A DNA stretch of 64,000 bases from Desulfosporosinus shakirovi (GCF_020595055.1 NZ_JAJDOO010000006.1:124001-188000), one strand, 5' to 3'; counted from the first letter of the stretch, positions 1 to 9,027 are shown. Numbers and translations: made by a program. Notes: a model not told the origin generated them from the letters alone.

Positions 1-421
1 TCAGGGTGATGAAATTCAGAGTCAAGTTTGCTACCGGTCAATGATCTTATTAATCGAACCCATCTTTTGTGTAACATTCCACAAGCCTCAGAGAAACATC
101 GACCGGCATATTCACAGCATCCTCAAGTTCAACCCATTGAACCTCGTCGAATGGTTTGATTATAGGACAATCTTCCGTAAGCGCCAATCTGAACCTAATG
201 TACCCGTTGATATGGCTATCAGTAATATGATGAACCACTTGTCTAATTGTCCATCCCTCTGGTCTATATGAACAGTTCAATTGTTCTTTAGATAAACCTT
301 TAATGGATTTTGAAAGTAAATCTGGCAGTACCTCTATTTGTGTAACTAAGACTGGAATTTGCTCATCACTGACCTCTTCAGAAAAATCAAATTGACCAAT
401 GGGATATTTTAGCTCATCCAT
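1..421 (-). pseudogene. YfiT/DinB-fold putative metal-dependent transferase, frameshifted and cut by window edge
   Basis: The N-terminal 120 or so residues read as a YfiT-type DinB four-helix protein: PIGQFDF near the start, RPEGWTIRQVVHHITDSH with the metal-ligand His typical of the family, then an IKPFDE stretch. The frame ends early at about position 50. Shifting by one base near 77-80 restores the expected MLHKRWVRLIRSLTGS continuation to the window edge, so one base appears to be lost. Start ATG at 419-421 is preceded on this strand by GAGGAGG. Family members are bacillithiol S-transferase-like enzymes of about 170 residues. The remaining C-terminus lies outside the window. Confidence 0.75.
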
Positions 422-464
422 TTACTTGACCTCCTCCTCATGCTATTATTCACATCCGGTAAAC

Positions 465-608
465 CTACCCCGAAATGATATCGTGAACGGCATAACCTAC
501 AATGCGGGAATTGTAACGATCAAGAAGCTGTGCGACGGATTCGGAATCAGTGTACAGGATTTTTTTGATTCTGATTTATTTTCTGATCTAGAGCAAGAAA
601 TTAAATAA
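465..608 (+). pseudogene. XRE-type helix-turn-helix regulator, C-terminal remnant
   Basis: The reading frame contains NAGIVTIKKLCDGFGISVQDFF, which is the end of a Cro/C1 HTH domain followed by the short acidic tail usual in small XRE regulators of Firmicutes. The first helices and a start codon are missing; the open frame upstream runs into the promoter side of the neighbouring YfiT gene. It is a 5'-truncated relic. Confidence 0.55.
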
Positions 609-616
609 CTTATCCC

Positions 617-645
617 AAGAATCTTACACGCGTAAGATTCTTTTT
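617..645 (+). terminator. Hairpin with T-run after the XRE remnant
   Basis: An 11-bp perfect stem (617-627 with 632-642), loop ACGC, then a T-run. It suits a rho-independent terminator for the XRE remnant just upstream. Nearly the same sequence recurs as a 38-bp palindrome at 9138-9175. Confidence 0.6.
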
Positions 646-700
646 GCTAAAGATTACAAATACAAAATGGTGTTACCAATTGCATCTGAATGATAACGTA

Positions 701-743
701 AAGAATCGAATTCCCAGGCCCTCGACTTGGGAATTCGATTCTT
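701..743. repeat. Long inverted repeat, 18-bp arms
   Basis: Arms 701-718 and 726-743 pair at 17 of 18 positions around a 7-base loop. No T-run follows on either strand, so a simple terminator role is not supported. The flanking 300 bases (646-805) hold no gene that I can support. Confidence 0.6.
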
Positions 744-817
744 CCTATCCTCGTCAATTCAGTGTGGTTATGGAGAACTCCCATAGTACCTTGATATAAA
801 TGATAAAGGTGAGGATT

Positions 818-847
818 ATGAAGGCGGCAGAAAAACCTGCCGCCTAA
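818..847 (+). CDS. Putative 9-residue leader peptide MKAAEKPAA
   Basis: ATG at 818 follows AAGGTGAGG (806-814) at normal spacing and encodes a nine-codon peptide ending in TAA. Its 3' half overlaps the ascending arm of the terminator at 831-862, and an alternative stem (822-830 with 837-845) lies inside it. This is the layout of a ribosome-mediated attenuator. The next gene downstream is on the opposite strand, so the regulated gene appears to be lost. Confidence 0.4.
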   Translation: MKAAEKPAA

Positions 848-862
848 AGGGCGGGTTTTTTT
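831..862. terminator. Strong terminator, possibly bidirectional and part of an attenuator
   Basis: An 11-bp stem with one G-T pair (831-841 with 850-860) is followed by a T-run to 862. Read on the minus strand the A-rich arm also gives a U-rich tail, so it could end transcription of the epimerase gene at 951-1847. A competing stem 822-830/837-845 would act as antiterminator or anti-antiterminator. Confidence 0.6.
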
Positions 863-950
863 AGACAATCACTTTTGCAATTCTCCAGCCAGGCTGTCAT
901 GGTATTACACGAGTACCTTAGATCCAATAGCTTTACGTTGGTACATTGGA

Positions 951-1847
951 TCAAGCTTTAAAATAATGGGGAAGACTGAGATCTTGGATAAGTCCGAGCT
1001 GTGTTGGCTGCCATGCCAGTTGTTCCCTGGTAAGTTGACTCAAAGCCGGAACATCCATTGCGGCAAAATTCACGAACCAGCCAAAATGATTGGCAGCTTC
1101 CTGGGGGGTTATACTGACAACCGGCAGGTTTAATTGGCGGCCAATCACACCGGCAATTTCCCGGAATGGAATACCCTCCTCGGCGACGGCATGATATCGG
1201 CTGCCCGCCACGCCTTTCTCAAGTACGAGCCTGAACAGACGGGCAGCGTCGAGCCTGTGCACGGCCGGCCAGCAATTGCTGCCTTCACCTATATATGCGG
1301 AAATCCCCTTTTCTTTTGCTAACCTTATTAATATTGGAATAAAGTTGTGATCCCCTTCGCCATGAACTGTCGGTGCCAATCGAATCACGGCTACCCTTAC
1401 ACCATGCTTTCCGGTCATCATTGCCGCCTCTTCGGAAGCGGCACGGAGGTGCCCTGCCGGTCCTGAAACCGACAGGGTTTCTTCCGTCGCCAAATGTCCC
1501 TGGGGAAGAATTCCTAATGCCGAAGTTACAACCAGAGGACGCTCTGAACCGGCCAATACTGTCCCAAACAATTCAATGACACGTCTGTCTGTTCCGCAGC
1601 TATCTTTAAATTTCGAAAAATCATGGTTAAAAGCTGTGTGGATTATCCCATCTGCATTTGCTGCTCCCTCACGCAAGCTTGCAAGATCTTCAAGATCACC
1701 TTTATGCACCTGCGCTCCGGCAGCCATAAGAGACTTTACCGCCGCATCTGAACGTGCGAGGCCTATTACCTCATGACCGGCACCAATTAATTCCTTTACA
1801 ACTGCCGCCCCAACGAAGCCTGTTGCTCCTGTTACAAAGATACGCAT
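951..1847 (-). CDS. NAD(P)-dependent epimerase/dehydratase-like extended SDR
   Basis: 298 residues. The N-terminus MRIFVTGATGFVGAAVV is a Rossmann nucleotide-binding motif (TGxxGxxG), followed by GDLEDLASL, the usual adenine-pocket acidic position, and VTSALG at the end of the fourth strand. The canonical Tyr-x3-Lys pair is not visible: the region reads LRAASEEAA, as in several atypical NmrA/YeeZ-like relatives, so the catalytic chemistry is uncertain. It starts at ATG 1847 with AAGGAG seven bases upstream. It is divergent from the PadR-MFS operon and may share that control region. Product: cytoplasmic oxidoreductase or epimerase of unknown substrate. Confidence 0.85.
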   Translation of the reverse strand: MRIFVTGATGFVGAAVVKELIGAGHEVIGLARSDAAVKSLMAAGAQVHKGDLEDLASLREGAANADGIIHTAFNHDFSKFKDSCGTDRRVIELFGTVLAGSERPLVVTSALGILPQGHLATEETLSVSGPAGHLRAASEEAAMMTGKHGVRVAVIRLAPTVHGEGDHNFIPILIRLAKEKGISAYIGEGSNCWPAVHRLDAARLFRLVLEKGVAGSRYHAVAEEGIPFREIAGVIGRQLNLPVVSITPQEAANHFGWFVNFAAMDVPALSQLTREQLAWQPTQLGLIQDLSLPHYFKA

Positions 1848-2048
1848 ATGATTCTCCTTTTCAGTTATTTTCCTGCTGCCACTGTCAGACCATCCCCTAT
1901 GAGTAATAAGGTACTTAGGAATTGAGCAATGTGATTAACTTTATTATATTTGATTTTATGGAAGGATCATTGCCTGATGTTCTGCTCTTTTTGCCTAATT
2001 CTCCAGATCTTTTTTTAATATCCGGATTTAAGAAATTTATTTCAGCAG

Positions 2049-2097
2049 TTGCATTATATATCTAAAGGATATATAATTCGTACATCTTTTAGATATA
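2049..2097 (+). promoter_or_regulatory. Promoter and PadR operator upstream of padR-MFS
   Basis: TTGCAT (2049-2054), a 17-base spacer and TATAAT (2072-2077) form a near-consensus sigma-A promoter. A perfect 10-bp inverted repeat, TATATCTAAA (2057-2066) and TTTAGATATA (2088-2097), brackets the -10 box. PadR repressors typically bind such AT-rich palindromes over their own promoters, so autoregulation is likely. Confidence 0.7.
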
Positions 2098-2112
2098 GGA
2101 GATGTAATTGAA

Positions 2113-2646
2113 ATGATGAATGAACTTTTTATTTTAGGCGAATTGATGGAAGAGCCGCAAAGCGGTTATGATCTGCATAAAGCATTGCAAGCTTCACTGG
2201 GCCGCCATCGTAAAATCAGCTATGGTGTAATTTATCCCCTGCTTGAAAAACTGGAAAAGAAGGGTTTTTTGGCAATAGACACCATGGAAAGATCAGACGG
2301 AAAAAACAAGAAAGTTGCTGCGATTACGGAAACAGGGCAACGACGTTTTTTTGAATTAATGAAGATGCCTGTCCCTGATGGTGCACACAATAATGACATT
2401 TATTTGATTAAGCTTGATGTGATGCAGCATCTGGCTTTGGCAGAACAAATACAATTGCTGGAACAATTCTATCAGGAGCAAAAAGACATTATCGAAGATA
2501 CGCAGAATGCGTTGACAAAATTAGCCGGTGAAAATTCCAAAGATCACTGGTATGCTAGCAAGAAGTTTGAACTGCGACTGCAGCAAGCTAAAATCGCCAT
2601 TGAATGGATTGACAAATTCAAATACGAATTAAGAGATAAATTATGA
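2113..2646 (+). CDS. PadR-family transcriptional regulator
   Basis: 177 residues with the PadR winged helix at the N-terminus (LFILGELMEEPQSGYDLHKAL, SYGVIYPLLEKLEKKGFL) and a C-terminal helical dimerisation part (LEQFYQEQKDIIEDTQ), i.e. the long PadR-s2/VirR-like type. Its stop overlaps the ATG of the MFS gene (ATGA), so the two are translationally coupled. It probably represses its own operon through the palindrome at 2057-2097 and releases it when a drug binds. ATG at 2113 could be replaced by ATG 2116; neither has a strong Shine-Dalgarno beyond GGAG at 2098-2101. Confidence 0.92.
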   Translation: MMNELFILGELMEEPQSGYDLHKALQASLGRHRKISYGVIYPLLEKLEKKGFLAIDTMERSDGKNKKVAAITETGQRRFFELMKMPVPDGAHNNDIYLIKLDVMQHLALAEQIQLLEQFYQEQKDIIEDTQNALTKLAGENSKDHWYASKKFELRLQQAKIAIEWIDKFKYELRDKL

Positions 2647-4016
2647 ACAGAATGTCAAAAGAAATAAAAATAGCCCTGTTAATGGCTGCCAGTCTCTTTA
2701 TGGAGATTTTGGACGGAACAATAGTAACTACCGCATTACCTAAAATGGCTCAATATTTTCAGACGAGTTCGGCAACAATTGCTTTGACCGTCAGTGTTTA
2801 TTTAATTACAGTTGCCATTTTTATCCCCTTGAGCGGTTGGATGGCGAACCGGTTCGGCAAAAAGAAACTTTGGATTATTGCTGTTATCATCTTTACCCTT
2901 GCCTCATTAGGGAATGCCTTAGCACCTAATTTTACGATCCTTTTGATGATGAGAATTGTCCAGGGAATCTCCGGTGCTTTGATGACACCTACGGCAAGAC
3001 TGATCGTACTAGAAAAGACACCCGCCTCACGGCTCTTGAAAATGGCCAGTTATCTCATTTGGCCTGCATTGATCGCACCTGCAATAGCACCGCTGGTTGG
3101 TGGATATATTGTTACTTATTGGAGCTGGCATTGGATTTTTCTTATAAACATTCCCATAGGCCTCTTCATTGTCTTCTGTGGAATAAAATTAATTGAGGCA
3201 GATCAGCTCAATACGACAGCAGCCTTTGACCTTTTAGGCTTTATAGAAATTGCTTTAGCATCCGGCATAATTTTAGCGGGAGCAGAGCTGGCAACTTATG
3301 GAGAAACTTATTGGTCCGGTGCTTTGGGATTATTTGTTTTCGGCATAATAATAGGCCTTTTGGTTTACAGACACTTAAAAAAAACTGCCTTTCCCTTATT
3401 TTCCCTTGACGCCTTAAAAATAACTTCTTTTCGAATCTGTCAAACAAGCGGTTCAGTTTTATGGTTATGTGTTGGGGCATTACCCTATCTGCTGACGATT
3501 TTTTTGCAGACGGTCTTTCACTGGTCCGCATTAAAAGCAGGCAGTTATGTGCTGTTTATTTTTATTGGAAATATCGGAATCAAACCCTTTACTAATCCCA
3601 TTATTCGTAAATTAGGCTATCGCGGCGCACTATTGATATCCTATGGAATGGTATTTATTACATCCATTGCTTTAGCATTTATTCAAATCAATACTTTGCC
3701 TGTTTGGCTAATCCTTTTAGCTTTAATTTCCGGTATAGGACGTTCATTGGCCTTAACTGCTTACAATGGTTTAAGTTTTTCTGAAATATCTCTTCAAGAC
3801 CGGAATAGCGCTAATACTTTAAATTCCGTCGCATCAACATTAGCTCAAGGGATGGGAATATCCCTGATTACAGTTGTTGTAAATCTATTGCAAGTCTTAT
3901 TCTCAATTACCGTCGCTTATGAATTAGGTTTTGTCTTTCTGGGTCTATTGATGATATTCCCAATAGCTGAAACGTTGTTTTTACCGAAAAATATCGGTCA
4001 GGCCACAATCAGCTGA
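2643..4016 (+). CDS. MFS drug efflux transporter, DHA2 (EmrB/QacA-like)
   Basis: 457 residues. The N-terminal helix contains LDGTIVTTALPKMA, the DHA2 motif (LDxTIVNxALP), then GWMANRFGKKK, which matches MFS motif A between helices 2 and 3, and RIVQGISGAL in helix 4. About 13-14 hydrophobic segments follow. It exports an unknown toxic compound using the proton gradient. Its start overlaps the PadR stop, and the pair resembles other self-regulated efflux operons. No terminator is evident before the AraC gene 92 bases downstream. Confidence 0.93.
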   Translation: MNRMSKEIKIALLMAASLFMEILDGTIVTTALPKMAQYFQTSSATIALTVSVYLITVAIFIPLSGWMANRFGKKKLWIIAVIIFTLASLGNALAPNFTILLMMRIVQGISGALMTPTARLIVLEKTPASRLLKMASYLIWPALIAPAIAPLVGGYIVTYWSWHWIFLINIPIGLFIVFCGIKLIEADQLNTTAAFDLLGFIEIALASGIILAGAELATYGETYWSGALGLFVFGIIIGLLVYRHLKKTAFPLFSLDALKITSFRICQTSGSVLWLCVGALPYLLTIFLQTVFHWSALKAGSYVLFIFIGNIGIKPFTNPIIRKLGYRGALLISYGMVFITSIALAFIQINTLPVWLILLALISGIGRSLALTAYNGLSFSEISLQDRNSANTLNSVASTLAQGMGISLITVVVNLLQVLFSITVAYELGFVFLGLLMIFPIAETLFLPKNIGQATIS

Positions 4017-4108
4017 TAATTGAACATTTCTATCTTCACTGGTTGAATGGTCCTTAGGATATCTGCGGCCAATAAAATAAAACGGGAAAAGGAGTCGTTT
4101 TCGATACG

Positions 4109-5062
4109 ATGAGCATAACCAATGATAATTCCCTTTCCATTGAGCCGGTTAACAGCGGGAAAACATTCGCTGCTGAAATGACCCGATTGTCAGGTTTGTT
4201 AATCAACAATGCTCCCAATGACGGTATTTCAAGCCTGCCCATTCCGGGTTTATATATTGCCCGTTATTCAGAGATTGAACCTGACTTCATAAAAACCTTT
4301 TATTTACCCTCTCTGGGGATTGTAGTACAGGGAGCCAAGTCCATCACTGTCGGGCAAGAGACATCCCAACTCGGTCAGAGTCAGATGATGATGTTTCCCG
4401 TTGCTTTACCCGTTGCCCTGAAGGTCATTAAGGCCAGCGAGTCCGAACCCCTCTTAACTGTCCGGCTGGATTTAGATCCACAAAGGATTGCAGAGCTGGT
4501 TTTAAGGGTATATCCTCACGGACTCCCTCCCGTGAAGCAATGGAGTGCCGGTTATGTAGTAAATGCCGATGCCGACATTATTAATGCGGTAGCAAGACTT
4601 CTTGAATGCCTGCAAAAGCCCGGCGACGCAGAATTGCTGGGTCCACTCATTCTGGAAGAAATTTTGATTCGCCTTCTTCGCAGTCCCATTGGTGTTCATG
4701 TTGCCGAAATGGGTTTTTCCGGCTCAAGTGTTCAGCAAATCGCCGGCGCAATTGCCTGGCTTCGCAAAAATTATTCCCTGCATATAAAAGTTGCGGAACT
4801 TGCAGAGCTTACCCATATGAGTGTTTCTTCTTTTCATGAGCACTTTAAAGCCGTTACATCAATGACTCCCAGGCAATATCAAAAAGCGCTCCGTCTACAA
4901 GAGGCAAGACGCCTCATGCTATCCCGTCAAATGGATGCAGCCGCTGCCTGCAAAATGGTAGGGTATGTCAGTGATTCTCAGTTTAGTCGTGACTACAGCA
5001 GCTTTTTCGGAGCCTCACCCGGAAGGGATATGACTATGCTGCGTAAATTATCTAAAGAGTGA
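4109..5062 (+). CDS. AraC-family transcriptional regulator with AraC_N cupin domain
   Basis: 317 residues. Residues of about 40-190 match the AraC-type N-terminal domain (GLYIARYSEIEPDFIKTFYLPSL; VQGAKSITVGQ), a cupin-like effector pocket. The two AraC helix-turn-helix motifs occupy the last 100 residues (VAELAELTHMSVSSFHEHFK; AACKMVGYVSDSQFSRDYSSFFG). It ends normally, 80 bases from the end of the convergent AraC paralogue, whose C-terminus it can be used to judge. AAAGGAG lies 14 bases before the ATG, which is long. Target genes are not evident; it could follow the efflux operon or act on the nearby dehydrogenase. Confidence 0.9.
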   Translation: MSITNDNSLSIEPVNSGKTFAAEMTRLSGLLINNAPNDGISSLPIPGLYIARYSEIEPDFIKTFYLPSLGIVVQGAKSITVGQETSQLGQSQMMMFPVALPVALKVIKASESEPLLTVRLDLDPQRIAELVLRVYPHGLPPVKQWSAGYVVNADADIINAVARLLECLQKPGDAELLGPLILEEILIRLLRSPIGVHVAEMGFSGSSVQQIAGAIAWLRKNYSLHIKVAELAELTHMSVSSFHEHFKAVTSMTPRQYQKALRLQEARRLMLSRQMDAAAACKMVGYVSDSQFSRDYSSFFGASPGRDMTMLRKLSKE

Positions 5063-5141
5063 CGTTAAACGAAAAAACAGGTAAAATTTCAATCGGATGA
5101 CTTCAACTTTTCAAAGTGATCAGTTTATCGAGAGCTGCTAG

Positions 5142-6038
5142 CTAATCCCTCGCCCTTTCGATTAGTCTTAGTTTTTCAGTGTCCCGAACTGGAGATGAAC
5201 CGAAGAATCAGGAGTACTCCCGATTAAACTGTGAGGGACTCTGATAGCCAACTTGATATGCGGCACCGGCTACTGCATAGCCCTCAAAGGCAATGAGGTT
5301 TCTAGCCTCCAAAAGCCTTAATTGCTTTTGAAATTGAATCGGGCTTAAACCCGTTGCCCGTTTAAACTGACGATGAAACGTATTTATAGCCATACCGGAT
5401 TTTGATGCCATCTCACCGATGTCTATTGCCCCCGTATAGTTATCGCGAAGCCATTTTACTGTCTGAGAAATCCTAGAGAAATTACTTTCTCGCAAGCCAA
5501 GTTGCCTCAGATACCATCCCTGGGGTCTCATCAGAACGCGATATAGGATTTCCCGTTCATAAGCCGGTGCAAGAGCTGGAATATCTCTTAATGTTTTCGT
5601 TAATCGCAATAAGCGCAGCCATGCCTCCATAAATTCAATGTCTATCTCACAAGCTGGGAAAAAATCTTCAGAAGCAGTTGGTATTAGATCTTCAGGAAGA
5701 TCTCTTAATAAACTCTGAAGAACCTTCTGATTCAACTCAAGACCGAGGGACATGTAAGGACGACCGTCACTGTCTGGATGTACACTCGCCGTTGCGGGAA
5801 CATGCAGCGGTAACACGTAATATGAAGGTCCTTCCATGGTAGTGCTGCGCTCCCCAATCGAAAGAATCTTTGTTCCTTGAACCGTAAAACCAATCATCGG
5901 CTTGTAGAGGGCTGCAAGTTGATGGGTGGGAATGTCTCCCTTAATCATGCTCAGCCCTGGTACTCCGGTTTCCATTGGTCGAGTGCCTGCACTTTTCATC
6001 AGATCGATAATTTCATCTAATACTTTATTCATACACAT
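5142..6038 (-). pseudogene. AraC-family regulator ended early by an in-frame TGA
   Basis: The main frame (5208-6038, 276 residues) has an AraC_N domain and both HTH motifs but stops at TGA (5208-5210) right after SQFNREYS. The same frame continues 21 more codons (FFGSSPVRDTEKL...) to TAG at 5142-5144, exactly the expected AraC tail; the convergent paralogue has SRDYSSFFGASPGRD at this place. A single CGA-to-TGA change explains it. The second HTH is nearly complete, so residual activity is possible. It is divergent from the dehydrogenase at 6248, a common arrangement for this AraC subfamily. Confidence 0.8.
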
Positions 6039-6247
6039 ATTCTATCACACGACTTCCTATTTCCCAACACGATCCTGAAACCCATCGGCATTTTTAGGCT
6101 ATTTATATAATAACACAGAGGATAATACAGGCATATAAAAATCATCATTGGTGGTTTTAGGCAATCAAAAGGCACCATTGGGTCTGGGTTATTTCAGCAG
6201 AATCGACTAAAATAGAATCCAGATCGGAAAACAAAAAGGAGGATCTT

Positions 6248-7003
6248 ATGAAAATTACAATCGTAACAGGTGGAAGTAATGGCATTGGAAAAGCGACCGC
6301 CCTTGAGCTTGGCAAGCGCGGAATTAGCGTCATTCTCACCTACAATTCCTATAAGGATAGGGCAGAAGCTGTCGTTAAGGAAATTGAGACGAATAAAGGA
6401 GTTCGGGCTGCAGCACTGAAGTTGGATCTGACTCAAATATCAACATTCGAAGGTTTCGTTCTAGAAGTGAAAAAGACCCTCAAAGAAATTTGGAACAGAA
6501 CGACGTTTGACTACTTAGTCAATAATGGCGGTGTTGGTGGGCCAATGATGTTCACTGAGATGAGCGAAGAGTACTTCGACAAGATTCTAAATACCAACTT
6601 CAAGGGGCCCGTTTTTTTAACACAACTCCTCGTCCAATTCATGGATGATGCCGGAGCCATCGTAAATACCACGAGCACATCCAAAAACCAATCATTTCCA
6701 GGGTACTCCGCCTACGGCTCCATAAAAGCAGCATTCTCATCTTGGACTCGCTACGTCGCCAAGGAACTTGCCCCTCGCAAAATTCGGGTCAACGCAGTTT
6801 CTCCCGGTCCTACCCACAGCAATTTTGGCGATGGAGTATTTGATAAACATCCTAAATTCATCACGCCGCTAGCTGAGCAATCTGTGTTTGGCAGAATCGG
6901 CCAACCCGAAGATCTTGCCAAGGTAATTGTGAACCTATTGTCCAATGATTTCGGCTGGGTTACAGCCCAGGACATTGAAGTGTCTGGCGGACATTTGCTT
7001 TAA
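6248..7003 (+). CDS. Classical short-chain dehydrogenase/reductase
   Basis: 251 residues with TGGSNGIG (cofactor loop, residues 7-14), NNGG in the fourth strand, Ser around 142 and the catalytic YGSIK (Tyr-x3-Lys) near 155, then PGP. The C-terminal VSGG is typical. A Thr-Tyr-Asn after the second strand suggests NADP(H) preference. AAGGAGG precedes ATG 6248. The gene is divergent from the broken AraC regulator. Substrate is unknown; such AraC-SDR pairs often act on small aldehydes or ketones, which is inference here. Confidence 0.92.
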   Translation: MKITIVTGGSNGIGKATALELGKRGISVILTYNSYKDRAEAVVKEIETNKGVRAAALKLDLTQISTFEGFVLEVKKTLKEIWNRTTFDYLVNNGGVGGPMMFTEMSEEYFDKILNTNFKGPVFLTQLLVQFMDDAGAIVNTTSTSKNQSFPGYSAYGSIKAAFSSWTRYVAKELAPRKIRVNAVSPGPTHSNFGDGVFDKHPKFITPLAEQSVFGRIGQPEDLAKVIVNLLSNDFGWVTAQDIEVSGGHLL

Positions 7004-7041
7004 GCATGGGAGGAAAAATTCGGCGGTTCCAGCTAGAGCAA

Positions 7042-7086
7042 TAAAAAAAGCAGACTAAAAAACCTCAGTACGAGCTTTTAGTCTGC
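7042..7086 (-). terminator. Rho-independent terminator, minus orientation
   Basis: 11-bp perfect stem (7050-7060 with 7076-7086). On the minus strand it is followed by a run of seven T. On the plus strand no T-run follows, so it would stop minus-strand transcription entering the dehydrogenase gene from the right; it may also weakly end the plus-strand message. Confidence 0.6.
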
Positions 7087-7246
7087 ATATTACGCCAAAA
7101 AGACATTGGCAAAACGTATAACCTCAAATGGTTACACTTCACCCCTATCTATGTCTCAATTCGCAAAATAAGCACAGCAAAAAATCCACCATTGCGGATG
7201 ATATTACCGCTTTTTTGACTGTTAGGTATTGCTCCTTGAAGGTTGA

Positions 7247-7606
7247 CAGATAAAGCGGTTTTGCCACGTGTTCCAGCACAATTTGCACGGTGTTATTCAT
7301 CTCCTTGAGACCCATGAAAACTTTTCTGTATATTTAACGAAGGATAAACACTTGGCGGGAGTTACTATTTATGTCAGGGAAGATGTGGGCTTATTTGTAG
7401 TCAAGACTTTAGCTCCTTTAGTTGTTTTTGCTATTAACGAAAGCAATATTACGGCTGCCTTTTGGGATTATTTGCAGGTTCTCTTAAATAAGGAATCAAA
7501 GAGTCCCCAAAAACGAAATTTTCCTCTTACAAAATTGAAGGAAGTTGCCCACCGTTTAGAAGGAATAAATTATCTACCCGGCCGACAAAATAATAATGAC
7601 GCATAA
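7247..7606 (+). CDS. Hypothetical protein, probably 5'-truncated
   Basis: The frame is open from a TGA at 7244 to a TAA at 7604-7606 but has no ATG and no ribosome-binding site; the first possible start is GTG 7268 (112 residues). The C-terminal two thirds has the look of a folded domain (KHLAGVTIYVREDVGLFVVKT, LEGINYL). I do not recognise the family. It may be the C-terminal half of a regulator that lost its DNA-binding part. Confidence 0.4.
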   Translation, partial: QIKRFCHVFQHNLHGVIHLLETHENFSVYLTKDKHLAGVTIYVREDVGLFVVKTLAPLVVFAINESNITAAFWDYLQVLLNKESKSPQKRNFPLTKLKEVAHRLEGINYLPGRQNNNDA

Positions 7607-7740
7607 TGGCATAGCCAAGGAAATTATTAAGACAGACAGAACTTATCCTTTGATTTTAGGAATTTAAAATGTCAGCACTCGAAGAACAAGTTTAACTTTT
7701 GAAAAGCATTGGGAATCTTATGGTTAATTGTACATATTTA

Positions 7741-8994
7741 CTACAACAAACTGGACATGACAGGGTAATCTACCTCTTCCCCCGTTCCGCCGGCCATAGG
7801 CTTTAATCCGGTTTGAATGAAAGAGGATCTGAAAATCGAATTCGAACCGTAACGCTGGCGAATGAGATCGACAGCCCGGTCAAGACGCTGTTGCTTTTCA
7901 TCATATTCTTGGAAGAAAGCCGTTTGAATAAAATCCTTCCCGCATAATTCCGATACACTGACCCCCATGTGCCGGAGAGGATGGCCCTCCCATAGTTCAT
8001 CAAAGAGCTCACAGGCCAGCTGATGAATGGCCCTAGTACTGTCCGTGGCCGTATAAAACTTGCGCTGATGGGAGCATTGATAAAATTCCCGGGTTCGAAA
8101 AGAGATGGAAACAAGTTTGGTACAATAAGCGGCAGCACGGAGCCTGGCGCTAACTGTTTCCACGAGGGACAGGAGCAAAAGGTGAGCAGACTGCCGGTCA
8201 ATAAGATCAAAAGCCGTGGTGGTGGAGTTGCCCATGCTTTTGATGACAGGGTGCCGATTTACACGAACCAGAGAAATATCCCGGCCATTAGCATAATTCC
8301 AGACCAAGCGGCCGTGGGATTTGAGAAAGAGCTCCAACCACTTGGGATCAGAGCCGGCCAAACCCCCTATGGTTTTAACACAGCGATCCCGGAGCTTTTT
8401 CGCAGTAGCCCGGCCTACCATGAAGAGCTCTTCCACCGGCAGCGGCCACATTTTCTGCTCGACTTCTTCCGGGAACAGAGTATGTACTTTGTCGGGCTTT
8501 TTAAGCTCAGAACCCATTTTAGCCAGGATCTTGTTTGAGGAAACACCAACGTTAACCGTAAATCCCAGTTCATCACGAATACGATTCTTGATGCTGTGAG
8601 CTGCCTGAACAGGATCGCCAAAGAGCTTTTTGCTCTCCGTAAAGTCAAGAAAGTATTCATCCACCGAATACTGTTCTACAAAAGGAGAGTATTCCCTTAA
8701 GATATCCCCCATAGCGATGCTGCACTGCATATAGAGGGAATAGTTGGGGGGAACGACAAGTAAACCCGGGCATTTCATCCTGGCAGTGTATAAGGTTTCA
8801 CCGGTTTGGATGCCGAAAGCTTTAGCAGGGGTGGATTTAGTGAGTACAATACCGTGGCGGGTCTGTTCGTTGCCGCCAACCACGGAGGGGACGGTACGGA
8901 GATCAAGGGAATCACCATGTTGAAGACGATAAACAGCTTCCCAGGAGAGATAAGCTGAGTTAGCATCTATATGCATAATAATTCTGTTTTGCAT
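7741..8994 (-). CDS. dinB: DNA polymerase IV, Y-family translesion polymerase
   Basis: 417 residues from the chosen start. MHIDANSAYLSWEA (catalytic Asp of the palm), VVPPNYSLYMQCS, and SVDEYFLD (the second catalytic acidic pair) are all present, followed by the helix-hairpin-helix thumb and little-finger domain. I start at ATG 8994 (MQNRIIMH) because GGAGG (minus strand, 9007-9011) sits 11 bases upstream; a longer start at 9021 falls inside the SOS box and is unlikely. The enzyme copies damaged templates with low fidelity. The LexA-type operator just upstream shows SOS control. Confidence 0.95.
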   Translation of the reverse strand: MQNRIIMHIDANSAYLSWEAVYRLQHGDSLDLRTVPSVVGGNEQTRHGIVLTKSTPAKAFGIQTGETLYTARMKCPGLLVVPPNYSLYMQCSIAMGDILREYSPFVEQYSVDEYFLDFTESKKLFGDPVQAAHSIKNRIRDELGFTVNVGVSSNKILAKMGSELKKPDKVHTLFPEEVEQKMWPLPVEELFMVGRATAKKLRDRCVKTIGGLAGSDPKWLELFLKSHGRLVWNYANGRDISLVRVNRHPVIKSMGNSTTTAFDLIDRQSAHLLLLSLVETVSARLRAAAYCTKLVSISFRTREFYQCSHQRKFYTATDSTRAIHQLACELFDELWEGHPLRHMGVSVSELCGKDFIQTAFFQEYDEKQQRLDRAVDLIRQRYGSNSIFRSSFIQTGLKPMAGGTGEEVDYPVMSSLL

Positions 8995-9015
8995 ACATAC
9001 ATTCGCCTCCAATAA

Positions 9016-9027
9016 GAACATTTGTTC
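9016..9027 (-). promoter_or_regulatory. LexA/DinR SOS box
   Basis: GAAC-ATTT-GTTC matches the Firmicute SOS operator GAACNNNNGTTC. It lies immediately upstream of the polymerase IV ribosome-binding site, as expected for a LexA-repressed gene. Confidence 0.8.

Noticed and set aside
2057-2097. Riboswitch upstream of padR
   Set aside because: The inverted repeat overlaps the promoter and lies too close to the start; an operator explains it.
5208-5210. TGA as selenocysteine codon in the AraC gene
   Set aside because: AraC tails do not use selenocysteine, the paralogue has an ordinary residue there, and I see no SECIS-like hairpin right after the codon.
7050-7086. tRNA-like fold
   Set aside because: It is a single stem with T-run; no cloverleaf or TTC loop is present.
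9021-9021. Longer start for DNA polymerase IV at 9021
   Set aside because: That ATG lies inside the SOS box and ahead of the ribosome-binding site, so the start at 8994 is better.
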